This document shows, piece after piece, positions 14,546-22,304 of a DNA stretch of 25,646 nt; position 1 is the first letter of the stretch, and each line of letters opens with the position of its first letter. This DNA comes from JAKPCT01 sp029553165. GTDB taxonomy: Bacteria > Bacillota > UBA4882 > UBA8346. The notes beneath the pieces were generated by a model. That model was not told the DNA's origin. It worked only from the letters and a program-made list of their open reading frames with translations, and did not search any database. The stretch spans positions 1 through 25,646 of the forward strand of contig DAORZT010000043.1 in the NCBI GenBank assembly GCA_035359995.1, written 5' to 3'. A program made the translations under genes and the position numbers.

Positions 14546-15493
14546 ATGAAAGGCAAGTTTCTGGGGAACAGACGGAATTTGGATTCTGAAGAAGGTTCAA
14601 TCGCTATTATTACGATATTAATATTGACAAGCTTATTTGGTGCTACTGCGTTGACAATTGATATGGGGCTTCTCTATCAAACTAAGTCCAGGATTCAGGC
14701 GGCGGCCGACGCGTCGGCGCTTGCCGGAGCCCAGGAGTTAATGGAGAGTGATGATGTAACTTATGCTGATCAGGTATGTGCTGACTATATTAGCAGCAAT
14801 GTTTCCGAACCCTATAATTCCGATATTAATGTGGACCGCGGTTCCAGTTCGGTTACTGTCAAGCTCACTAAAGAAGTCAAATTTTTCTTTGCGCCACTCA
14901 TTGGAATTGAAAAAACCACAGTCAGTGCTTCGGCAACTGCAGCGGCGAGTACAATTATCAGAATGCGCAATATAGTCCCATTTGGTGTGGTCGATCAAGA
15001 ATTTAAGTACGGTGAACAATATATTCTCAAATATGGCGCCGGAGGTAACAGCAATTCCTATCACGGCAACTATGGAGCCTTGGCATTAGGGGGTAATGGC
15101 GCCAGCACCTATCGTGACAATATCAAATATGGCTATCAAGGTGAATTAGGGGTTGGAGATCGGGTTAATACGGAACCGGGTAATATGGCTGGACCAACCG
15201 ACCAGGGAGTCAGTTACCGTAAGTCCCAATGTGTCCATGGTTGTAACTTTACAACCCAGATCGAAGCCAACTGTCCGCGGGTAGTAATTACTCCCGTTAT
15301 TGATTCATTGGATGTCAATGGACGTAAAGAAGTAACGATCGTTGGTTTTGCAGCTTTCTTTTTGGAAGAAACAGTTCAAAGTGAGTCTAAGGGACAGAAA
15401 GATGTTGTTGGAAGGTTTTTGAAATGGACAACAACGGGTGAGCAGGGACAGGGGACAAATTACGGAGTTTATTCGGTAATGCTAATCAAATGA
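14546..15493 (+). CDS. tadG: TadG-like pilus assembly protein
   Basis: This 315-residue protein begins with a prepilin-like N-terminus (EEGSIAIITILILTSLFG), one membrane helix, then the TadE/G-like Tad domain (PF13400) signature DMGLLYQTKSRIQAAADASALAGAQ at about residues 37-61. The extracytoplasmic C-terminal part is Gly/Asn-rich, with YGALALGG, TTEP-like NTEPGNMAGPT and VIDSLDVNGRKE. That layout is one I associate with Firmicutes TadG-like proteins rather than the von Willebrand-type TadG of proteobacteria. Two Cys (CVHGC) could form a disulfide. I chose ATG 14546, with AAGGGGG upstream; an earlier in-frame ATT/ATG-like start would add 16 residues without a ribosome site. A strong inverted repeat follows the stop. 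Confidence 0.85.
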   Translation: MKGKFLGNRRNLDSEEGSIAIITILILTSLFGATALTIDMGLLYQTKSRIQAAADASALAGAQELMESDDVTYADQVCADYISSNVSEPYNSDINVDRGSSSVTVKLTKEVKFFFAPLIGIEKTTVSASATAAASTIIRMRNIVPFGVVDQEFKYGEQYILKYGAGGNSNSYHGNYGALALGGNGASTYRDNIKYGYQGELGVGDRVNTEPGNMAGPTDQGVSYRKSQCVHGCNFTTQIEANCPRVVITPVIDSLDVNGRKEVTIVGFAAFFLEETVQSESKGQKDVVGRFLKWTTTGEQGQGTNYGVYSVMLIK

Positions 15494-15511
15494 TGTGTTT
15501 CTGACGATATA

Positions 15512-15554
15512 AGATATTGGTAAGGCAGAACGGGGTTCTGCCTTACCAATATCT
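15512..15554 (+). terminator. Perfect 20-bp inverted repeat between tadG and cpaB
   Basis: Two perfectly complementary 20-nt arms (15512-15531 and 15535-15554) are separated by GGG. The core is GGTAAGGCAGAAC with its complement. A five-T run begins 6 nt after the stem (15560-15564), so it may terminate transcription partially or mark an RNA-processing point, splitting the locus into pilin-like and machinery parts. The remaining gap to cpaB (15565-15649) shows no confident promoter. Confidence 0.6.
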
Positions 15555-15649
15555 ATAACTTTTTGTTTGGATATCCTTGATAATTTATTAGCCCTTTAAG
15601 TAGGTGTCGATCAATAAGTTAACCTGCTGATAATGCAAGGAGGTAAACC

Positions 15650-16489
15650 ATGCCTGGGAATAAAGTAGCATTAGGATTAGCTTTAATCTGTGCCTTAATT
15701 GCATCAATAATTGTATATCGGATTATGAAGCAGAATGATCAGCCACAAGTTGTTGAAGTGCCAAAAGTTCCAGTTGTTTATGCCAAGGCGACAATACCGG
15801 CACGGACAGTGATCAGCGCTGAACAGTTAGAGATTCGCCAGATTCCCGAAGATGCGGTAATTCCGGACTCTTATTCGAAGATTGATGAATTGGTTGGTCT
15901 GGTCACTAAAGCTGAAATTGTACAAGGAGAACCAATCAATAAAAACCGCGTCTTACAAAAAGGGCAGACAATGGGTTTATCGTTCGTTATTCCTCCGGGT
16001 AAGCGGGCGATTACGATTTCGATCAATGAAGTTATTGGCGTAGCTGGATTTGTAAAACCGGGTGAACGGGTAGATTTGATTGGGACGATTGAACCCAAAG
16101 ATTCGGGCAGTGGTTCTGTCAGTTGGACAGTAATCCAGGATGTTGAGGTTTTAGCAGTTGCTCAAGAGATGGGTGAACCGGTTAAAGATGAGAAGAAAGA
16201 TGCCAAGAAGACGGAGCCGAAACTGGCTACTTCGGTTACACTGGCAGTAACACCTCTTCAAGCGCAAAAGATTGCCTTAGCTGAAGAAAAAGGGGTATTA
16301 CGGTTGACGTTAAGGCCGTTACTTCGGGAAGAAGAACTTAATTTGTTACCAGTCAGTGAAAGTAATTTAATACCGGGGCGACCAACACCTCCTAGACCGG
16401 CCACTCCGGCTGAACCGCAACCTCAAATACCAAAACGTACTATTGAAGTTATTTCGGGTGGTAAATCACAAATAATCACGGTTAATTAG
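15650..16489 (+). CDS. cpaB: Flp pilus assembly protein CpaB/RcpC
   Basis: This 279-residue CpaB/RcpC protein is anchored by an N-terminal membrane helix (about residues 5-23). A SAF domain (about 43-105; VVYAKATIPARTVISAEQL) and an RcpC-type domain (about 115-225; GKRAITISINEVIGVAGFVKPGERVDLIGT) follow. The C-terminus is Pro-rich (about 245-265) and would extend into the periplasm or wall. In proteobacteria RcpC associates with the secretin RcpA and may bind peptidoglycan through the SAF domain. The start ATG has a near-perfect AAGGAGGT. cpaC follows 26 nt downstream. Confidence 0.9.
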   Translation: MPGNKVALGLALICALIASIIVYRIMKQNDQPQVVEVPKVPVVYAKATIPARTVISAEQLEIRQIPEDAVIPDSYSKIDELVGLVTKAEIVQGEPINKNRVLQKGQTMGLSFVIPPGKRAITISINEVIGVAGFVKPGERVDLIGTIEPKDSGSGSVSWTVIQDVEVLAVAQEMGEPVKDEKKDAKKTEPKLATSVTLAVTPLQAQKIALAEEKGVLRLTLRPLLREEELNLLPVSESNLIPGRPTPPRPATPAEPQPQIPKRTIEVISGGKSQIITVN

Positions 16490-16515
16490 TTTAAGTTTAG
16501 GAGGAAGATCAATAA

Positions 16516-17742
16516 ATGAAAAAATATCGGTTGTTACTTATCTTGTTTATCACCTGTTTATTCTTTTCAATAGCATCAGTGTCGGCAGCAATCAAGGAAC
16601 TGGATATGAATGTTGGTGACAGTAAGATTCTTCATGCTGAAGGGATTACCAGAGTGTCTACCAGTAATCCAAATGTGATTGAGGTCGTAGTAACCGGAAC
16701 TCAAGAGATCTTGTTAAATGCCAAAGGGCCGGGAGTATCAATGATCAATATTTGGGCACGTCGTGGTATTTTAACATACCGGATCAAGGTCAATGATAAC
16801 TATGCTAATCTTGAAAAAGAGATTGGCCGACTGATTGATAATCCCAATGTTAAGGTCATTGTCAATCAAAAATACGCCATTTTAAATGGGACAGTCGAGA
16901 CCACATTAGAAGCAGATCGGGCTGTAGAGTATGCGAAGATGTACCGCGATAATGTGCTTAATAATTTGGATGTGAAGGTTAGGTATCAAGTGTTACTAAC
17001 AATACTGGTTACGGAGATGAGGAAAGAATCCCAAAATAAGTATGGTTTTCGCTGGGGAAGTTGGGTCCAGACCAAAGATGGAATCGTCTTTTATGATTGG
17101 CAATGGGCGATGAAGGACACTGGTGGTTCGATCGCTAAGTATCCTGGTAACTGGAGTATCGGGACGATGGTTGAAGCAATGCAAAAAAACGGGGATGCGA
17201 AAATATTAGCGGCGCCCAGTATCTTAACGATCAGTGGTAAAGAAGCTTCCTTTTTGGCAGGTGGTGAGCTGCCGATTCCTCGTTCTGATGGGGATAAAGT
17301 AATCGTTGAATGGAAAGAGTATGGTGTGAAGCTTAAAGTAACCGCTACAATTGTCAAGGATGATGAAGTATTATTGAGCGTAGCGCCGGAAGTAAGTTCA
17401 CTGGACTGGGCCAATGCGGTTATGGTTGAAGGATATAAGATGCCGGCGATTGCGACTCGCAAAGCGTCAACCAACCTGTTATTTAAAGAAGGGTCAACTT
17501 TGGTGATAGGTGGTCTGTTAAAACGGGAAGATTCGACGACGGTCTTTAAACTGCCGATAATTGGCGATCTGCCAATCGTCGGTTCGTTATTTCGCAGTAA
17601 GGAGTTTCAAAAAGGTGATACCGAACTGTTATTTTTTGTAACACCGCAGATCATTAAAGAAAACCATGAAATTGCTCCCGATGACTTAACGAAAGATCTT
17701 GATCAAGGCCCGTTCTTTCAATCTGATGCTGTAAATAAGTAG
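16516..17742 (+). CDS. cpaC: Secretin CpaC/RcpA (outer-membrane pilus channel)
   Basis: This 408-residue protein has a clear signal peptide (about residues 1-24, cleaved after VSA). The pilus N-terminal domain (about 27-95; LDMNVGDSKILHAEGITRVS) and a BON-like segment (about 98-150) come next. A complete secretin domain follows (about 160-385) with ILAAPSILTISGKEASFLAGGELPIP, STNLLFKEGSTLVIGGLL and the signature LPIIGDLPIVGSLFRSKEF...ELLFFVTP. Secretins form ring channels in outer membranes, so its presence argues for a diderm cell; typical monoderm Tad loci lack it. No pilotin lipoprotein (CpaD/RcpB) is present. It has AGGAGGA about 8 nt before the ATG. Confidence 0.93.
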   Translation: MKKYRLLLILFITCLFFSIASVSAAIKELDMNVGDSKILHAEGITRVSTSNPNVIEVVVTGTQEILLNAKGPGVSMINIWARRGILTYRIKVNDNYANLEKEIGRLIDNPNVKVIVNQKYAILNGTVETTLEADRAVEYAKMYRDNVLNNLDVKVRYQVLLTILVTEMRKESQNKYGFRWGSWVQTKDGIVFYDWQWAMKDTGGSIAKYPGNWSIGTMVEAMQKNGDAKILAAPSILTISGKEASFLAGGELPIPRSDGDKVIVEWKEYGVKLKVTATIVKDDEVLLSVAPEVSSLDWANAVMVEGYKMPAIATRKASTNLLFKEGSTLVIGGLLKREDSTTVFKLPIIGDLPIVGSLFRSKEFQKGDTELLFFVTPQIIKENHEIAPDDLTKDLDQGPFFQSDAVNK

Positions 17743-17751
17743 GTGGAATAA

Positions 17752-18963
17752 TTGACAGGAAAAATTAAAGTACTAGTTGTGGATGATATTGCCGATACAC
17801 GGGAAAACCTACGCCGGTTACTCCAATTTGATTCGGAGATTGAGGTGGTTGGTGAAGCTGCTAATGGTGAAGAAGCAGTTATTTTTGCCCGAAACCTGTT
17901 GCCGGATATTATTTTAATGGATATTAATATGCCGGTAATGGATGGAATTCAAGCAACCAGTAAAATTTCGCTGGAATTTCCGCAAATCGGAGTCATTATT
18001 TTGTCAGTCCAAGGGGAACAGGAATATCTTCGTAAAGCAATGTCGGCCGGTGCCCGGGATTACTTGACCAAACCGCCGGGTAGTGATGACTTGTTGCGGA
18101 CGATTCGCCAGGTTTATGAGAATGAGAAGTTACGCTTGCAGATGCTGACAATACCCGAAGAACCACAACGGAAATCCGGGCAAATCTTTAGTGTCTTCAG
18201 TACCAAGGGGGGAGTTGGTAAGTCAACGATCGCCGTTAATTTAGCAGCGGCAATTGCGCAAATATCAGGTAAGAAGACGGTCATTGTCGATCTGGATCTC
18301 CAGTTCGGCGATGTCGCAATGTTGCTTGATTTAGTACCGCGCAGGACTGTCTCGGATCTGGTAAGTGAACCGGATCTGCTGGAACCGAAGACAGTTGAAA
18401 GTTATCTGTTGAACCACCCGTTAAGTGGTCTTAAGGTTTTACCGGCTCCGATCAGGCCTGAATATGCTGAAGTGGTCCATAATAATCACATTGAAAATAT
18501 TTTAACCGTTTTAAAAGGGAACTATGATTATGTAATTGTTGATACCCGGCAATCATTTGATGATATCACATTAACCGCTTTAGACCAGGCAGATACGATT
18601 CTGGTGGTATCAACATTGGATGTCCTGACAATTAAGAATGTGAAACTGGGATTGGAGGTAATGGCATCCTTACATTATGAATCTTCAAAGATCAAATTGA
18701 TCTTAAACCGTGAAACAGCGGATATGGGTGTATCGGTTAAAGATTTGGAAGAGAGCATTAAGTTTCCGGTGAGCTGTTCGTTACCGAGCGATGGTAAGTT
18801 GGTCGTTATGGCAGCAAACCGGGGAACTCCGTTTGTAATCAGCGAACCAAAAGCGCCAATCTCCGATTCATTGTTTAAATTAGCGCATGACTTAACCGGA
18901 ATCCCGGAAACCAAAAAAGACAAGGCCGGATTTGGATGGGGAAAACTGCTAGGAGGTAAGTAA
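17752..18963 (+). CDS. cpaE: CpaE/TadZ: receiver domain fused to a MinD/ParA-like ATPase
   Basis: This 403-residue protein joins a receiver domain (1-125) to a MinD/ParA-type ATPase (about 145-385). TadZ/CpaE proteins localise the Tad machinery, often at the cell pole. The receiver is fully canonical: D11-D12, phospho-acceptor D57 (LMDINMP), S85 and K107. The ATPase has the deviant Walker A KGGVGKS (152-158) and the Walker A' VDLDLQFGD. Many described TadZ receivers are degenerate, so this one may be a genuine phosphorylation target, with DegS as the nearest candidate kinase (inference). The TTG start has GGTGGAA upstream and lies 9 nt after cpaC. The stop abuts the cpaF start with one base between. 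Confidence 0.92.
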   Translation: MTGKIKVLVVDDIADTRENLRRLLQFDSEIEVVGEAANGEEAVIFARNLLPDIILMDINMPVMDGIQATSKISLEFPQIGVIILSVQGEQEYLRKAMSAGARDYLTKPPGSDDLLRTIRQVYENEKLRLQMLTIPEEPQRKSGQIFSVFSTKGGVGKSTIAVNLAAAIAQISGKKTVIVDLDLQFGDVAMLLDLVPRRTVSDLVSEPDLLEPKTVESYLLNHPLSGLKVLPAPIRPEYAEVVHNNHIENILTVLKGNYDYVIVDTRQSFDDITLTALDQADTILVVSTLDVLTIKNVKLGLEVMASLHYESSKIKLILNRETADMGVSVKDLEESIKFPVSCSLPSDGKLVVMAANRGTPFVISEPKAPISDSLFKLAHDLTGIPETKKDKAGFGWGKLLGGK

Positions 18964-18964
18964 G

Positions 18965-20341
18965 ATGTCACTGTTAGCCAGGATTGAGAAAGAGAAGAAT
19001 ACTTCGGCATCTCCGGTAGAGAAAGCAGAAAAGACTACAATTGGTTACCAACCAAAGCAAAATACCACTGATCCGTTGAAGAATATTAAAAAGCGAGTGC
19101 ATGAAAGTTTATTAAAAGAGGTGGCTTCAGAGGTTTTGGACCGGAGTGATGAGCCAGAGATCCAGGAGCAACTTAAAGCTAAAATTGAGGAGATTATTGG
19201 GTTTATCCTTGATCATGAGTATCCTGCTACCACTCGAAATGAACGTCTGAAGATCATCAATGAAATCAATGATGAAGTTTTAGGGTTTGGACCAATCAAT
19301 TCATTGATCCTTGATCCAACGGTATCGGAGATTATGGTTAACGGACCCCAACAGGTTTATGTGGAACGGCAGGGCTTGTTGGAATTATCACCGGTTAAAT
19401 TTCGGGATAATGATCATGTATTGCATGTGATTGAAAAGATCGTTTCTCCCATTGGACGGCGAATTGACGAGTCAAGCCCAATGGTTGATGCCCGATTACC
19501 GGATGGATCTCGTGTTAATGCAATCATTCCGCCCCTTGCTTTAAAAGGTCCGACAATTACGATTCGGAAATTTTCGAAAGAACCATTTACCGTTAATGAT
19601 TTGGTTAACTTTGGAACCTTAACCCATGAGATGGCTCAATTTCTCGAAGCTTGTGTCAAGATCAAACTGAATATTGTGGTCTCGGGTGGGACCGGTAGTG
19701 GAAAGACAACAACATTAAACGTGTTATCTTCTTTTATTCCGGCAAATGAGCGGATTGTAACAATTGAAGATGCAGCGGAGTTGCAACTCCGTCAGGAACA
19801 CGTCGTTTCTTTGGAGACCAGACCGGCGAATATTGAAGGAAAAGGTGCGATCACCATGCGCGATCTGGTCAAAAATTCACTCCGGATGCGTCCGGACCGG
19901 ATTGTAGTCGGTGAGGTCCGTGGTGGTGAGGCATTAGATATGTTACAGGCGATGAATACCGGGCATGATGGTTCGTTAACGACCGGGCATGCGAACACCC
20001 CGCGAGATATGTTGGCCAGATTGGAGACGATGGTGTTGATGGCAGGGATGGATTTACCAGTCAAAGCAATTCGGGAACAGATCGCGTCGGCAGTGGACCT
20101 GATCGTCCAACAGGCTAGGTTGCGGGATGGGAGCCGCAAGATCACCCATATTACCGAAGTTCAAGGGATGGAAGGAGATATCATTACGCTCCAGGATATC
20201 TTTGTCTTCGAACAGACGGGTGTTGATGAACGTAACAAAATTATTGGACGTTTAAAACCAACCGGGATTAAACCAAAGTTCTTTGACCGCTTTGAAGTAT
20301 CAGGAATCAAACTGCCACCGGAGTTATTTAGTAATTTCTAA
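18965..20341 (+). CDS. cpaF: Tad secretion ATPase CpaF/TadA
   Basis: This 458-residue cytoplasmic hexameric ATPase of the type II/IV secretion superfamily powers Flp pilus assembly. After a charged N-terminal region (1-60) and a helical N-domain come the motif VSEIMVNGPQQVYVE and the Walker A GGTGSGKTT (241-249, K247). The Asp box (IVTIEDAAELQL), Walker B (RIVVGEVRGGEALDML) and His box (GHDGSLTTGHAN) follow. The ATG has AGGAGGT (18951-18957) upstream, within cpaE, so translation is coupled. All catalytic elements are present. In some Tad systems TadA drives both extension and retraction; no separate retraction ATPase is seen here. Confidence 0.96.
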   Translation: MSLLARIEKEKNTSASPVEKAEKTTIGYQPKQNTTDPLKNIKKRVHESLLKEVASEVLDRSDEPEIQEQLKAKIEEIIGFILDHEYPATTRNERLKIINEINDEVLGFGPINSLILDPTVSEIMVNGPQQVYVERQGLLELSPVKFRDNDHVLHVIEKIVSPIGRRIDESSPMVDARLPDGSRVNAIIPPLALKGPTITIRKFSKEPFTVNDLVNFGTLTHEMAQFLEACVKIKLNIVVSGGTGSGKTTTLNVLSSFIPANERIVTIEDAAELQLRQEHVVSLETRPANIEGKGAITMRDLVKNSLRMRPDRIVVGEVRGGEALDMLQAMNTGHDGSLTTGHANTPRDMLARLETMVLMAGMDLPVKAIREQIASAVDLIVQQARLRDGSRKITHITEVQGMEGDIITLQDIFVFEQTGVDERNKIIGRLKPTGIKPKFFDRFEVSGIKLPPELFSNF

Positions 20342-20364
20342 TTATTAAGCTGTGGAGTATAGCC

Positions 20365-21354
20365 ATGATACTAGCAATTATTCTAATTTTTATCGCTGTT
20401 TTTCTGGTTATCTATTCATTGCTGGGGATGTTCTTCAATCGTGAGATTGATGTTAAAACCAGGATGAATACTTATATTAATGCCGTTACTGCTGATTTAA
20501 AAGCCAAAGATAACAAAGTTAATATTAGTTTGCAAGCAAAGGACAGCGATAAAAATAAGCAGTTGCGGGAGATCTTTGAAAAGTATGGTAAACAGTTTGA
20601 AAACCGTAGTTATATTAAGAAGATTGAGTTTGAATTGCAAAAAGCGGACCTGCCCTTGAGAGGGTATGAGTTCTTATTTATGGTTTTGGGGATGTGTGTC
20701 GGTAGTGTTTTCTTATTTTTTCTCATTAATCGCAATATCATTTCAATGGTAGTTGCCGGAATTTTAGGAATAATCGGGCCGATCTTTTTTGTCAAGATTA
20801 AACAGCAACGGAAACTCCAAAAATTTAACAGTCAGATCGGGGATGCTTTGGTGTTAATCTCAAACTCGTTAAAAGCCGGATATGGATTTATGCAGGCAAT
20901 TGATATGGTTGCCAAAGAGATGACCCCGCCAATCCAGACGGAGTTTGGACGGGTAATCCAGGATATTAACCTGGGGACAACGACCGAAGATGCATTAGTG
21001 CTGCTGACTGAGAGGGTAAAGAGTCCGGATTTGGACTTAGTAATTACGGCAATGTTGATCCAACGGCAGATTGGTGGTAATTTGGCCGAGATCCTGGACA
21101 ATATCTCCAACACCATCAGGGAGCGGATCCGGATCCATGGAGAAGTAAAGACGTTAACTGCCCAAGGAAGATTATCAGGCTTTATCATTGGATCGTTGCC
21201 GGTGGCTTTGGGCTTGCTATTACTACTGATCAATCCGAAATATATTACAGAGTTATTTACCGATCCCCGGGGACAGTTGATGATTATCTATGCTGTGGTT
21301 GCCGAAGTGATTGCCATCTTAATTATCAAGAAGATTATCGCGATTAAAGTTTAA
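20365..21354 (+). CDS. tadB: Tad platform protein TadB (inner-membrane GspF-like)
   Basis: This 329-residue membrane protein has an N-terminal helix (about 1-20) and a cytoplasmic region. A helix pair comes next (about 105-145), then the T2SSF domain (about 160-290) with GDALVLISNSLKAGYGFMQAID and RQIGGNLAEILDNISNTIRER. C-terminal helices complete it (about 270-329). TadB with TadC forms the inner-membrane platform engaged by the CpaF ATPase. It starts at ATG 20365 with GTGGAG upstream, 23 nt after cpaF, and tadC follows at 22 nt. Confidence 0.93.
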   Translation: MILAIILIFIAVFLVIYSLLGMFFNREIDVKTRMNTYINAVTADLKAKDNKVNISLQAKDSDKNKQLREIFEKYGKQFENRSYIKKIEFELQKADLPLRGYEFLFMVLGMCVGSVFLFFLINRNIISMVVAGILGIIGPIFFVKIKQQRKLQKFNSQIGDALVLISNSLKAGYGFMQAIDMVAKEMTPPIQTEFGRVIQDINLGTTTEDALVLLTERVKSPDLDLVITAMLIQRQIGGNLAEILDNISNTIRERIRIHGEVKTLTAQGRLSGFIIGSLPVALGLLLLLINPKYITELFTDPRGQLMIIYAVVAEVIAILIIKKIIAIKV

Positions 21355-21376
21355 CAACAAGGGAGGCAAAAGTGAT

Positions 21377-22294
21377 ATGGTTGAGACCGCAATTATCCTA
21401 ACTTTTATCAGCGTCTCTTGTTTAGCTTACAGTATAATTCAGGGCGTCACCGGCCGTGATCGCCAAATCAAGACCAGACTGGAACGGTTAAAGCCGGTCC
21501 TGCCGATTTATAGTCAGACTGACAATTCATTGGATCAGCCCTTTATCAGTCGGATCTTAGGTCCTTTTTTTAATAAAATTGCACAGGTTGCGTTACGGCT
21601 TACGCCACAAAATATTCGTAAGCGGACCGAACTGTTGTTGGATCAGGCCGGTAACCCTGCCAATTTGGGTGTGAATGAATTTCTAGTACTTAAAACCATG
21701 ATTCGGCTGGGCCTGCCCTTAGTAACATTTTTAATCGTCAGGCCATCCAATAAGGTGGGTTTTTTATTAGTTGGAGCAGTGTTAATAATTGCCATGATCT
21801 TGCCTGATATGATTCTCAAGCGAATGGTCCAAAAAAGAAGAGAAACAATTGCCACCGAATTACCTGATACCCTTGACTTACTGACAGTCAGTGTTGAAGC
21901 AGGTTTGGGGTTTGACCAGGCGTTACTGAAACAGGTTGAGAAGACAAAAGGACCACTCTCGCAGGAGTTTAAACGGGTGTTACATGAGATCAGGATCGGG
22001 ACAACCCGCAGGGACGCTTTGCGGAGTATGGCTGAACGTACGGCGGTTGAGGATTTGCAGACTTTTGTCGCTGCGGTCATTCAAGCCGACCAGTTGGGAG
22101 TCAGTATCGGAAATGTGTTGCGGATTCAGTCCAGTCAATTACGGCAGAAACGGAGGCAACGGGCGGAAGAGAAAGCCCAGAAAGCCCCGGTGAAGATGTT
22201 GATTCCGATGATCTTATTCATCTTTCCCAGTCTGTTCATTATCCTCTTAGGCCCCGGAATTTTGCAGTTGATTGATAACTTTATGAAGATGTGA
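21377..22294 (+). CDS. tadC: Tad platform protein TadC (inner-membrane GspF-like)
   Basis: This 305-residue paralogue-like partner of TadB has an N-terminal helix and a helix pair near residues 110-150. The T2SSF domain (about 160-280) contains ATELPDTLDLLTVSVEAGLGFDQALLKQ and ADQLGVSIGNVLRIQSSQLRQKRRQRAEEKAQKAPVKMLIPMI, the latter typical of TadC. It ends with a C-terminal helix. The start ATG follows GGGAGG by about 10 nt. Only 10 nt separate its stop from the beta-helix gene, so that gene almost certainly shares the Tad transcript. Confidence 0.93.
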   Translation: MVETAIILTFISVSCLAYSIIQGVTGRDRQIKTRLERLKPVLPIYSQTDNSLDQPFISRILGPFFNKIAQVALRLTPQNIRKRTELLLDQAGNPANLGVNEFLVLKTMIRLGLPLVTFLIVRPSNKVGFLLVGAVLIIAMILPDMILKRMVQKRRETIATELPDTLDLLTVSVEAGLGFDQALLKQVEKTKGPLSQEFKRVLHEIRIGTTRRDALRSMAERTAVEDLQTFVAAVIQADQLGVSIGNVLRIQSSQLRQKRRQRAEEKAQKAPVKMLIPMILFIFPSLFIILLGPGILQLIDNFMKM

Positions 22295-22304
22295 GGTAAA
22301 AAGG

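Noticed and set aside
21643..22080. Long open frame on the minus strand opposite tadC
   Set aside because: It is antisense to a well-supported gene, has no ribosome site and no recognisable protein features. Similar antisense frames opposite other genes were rejected for the same reason.
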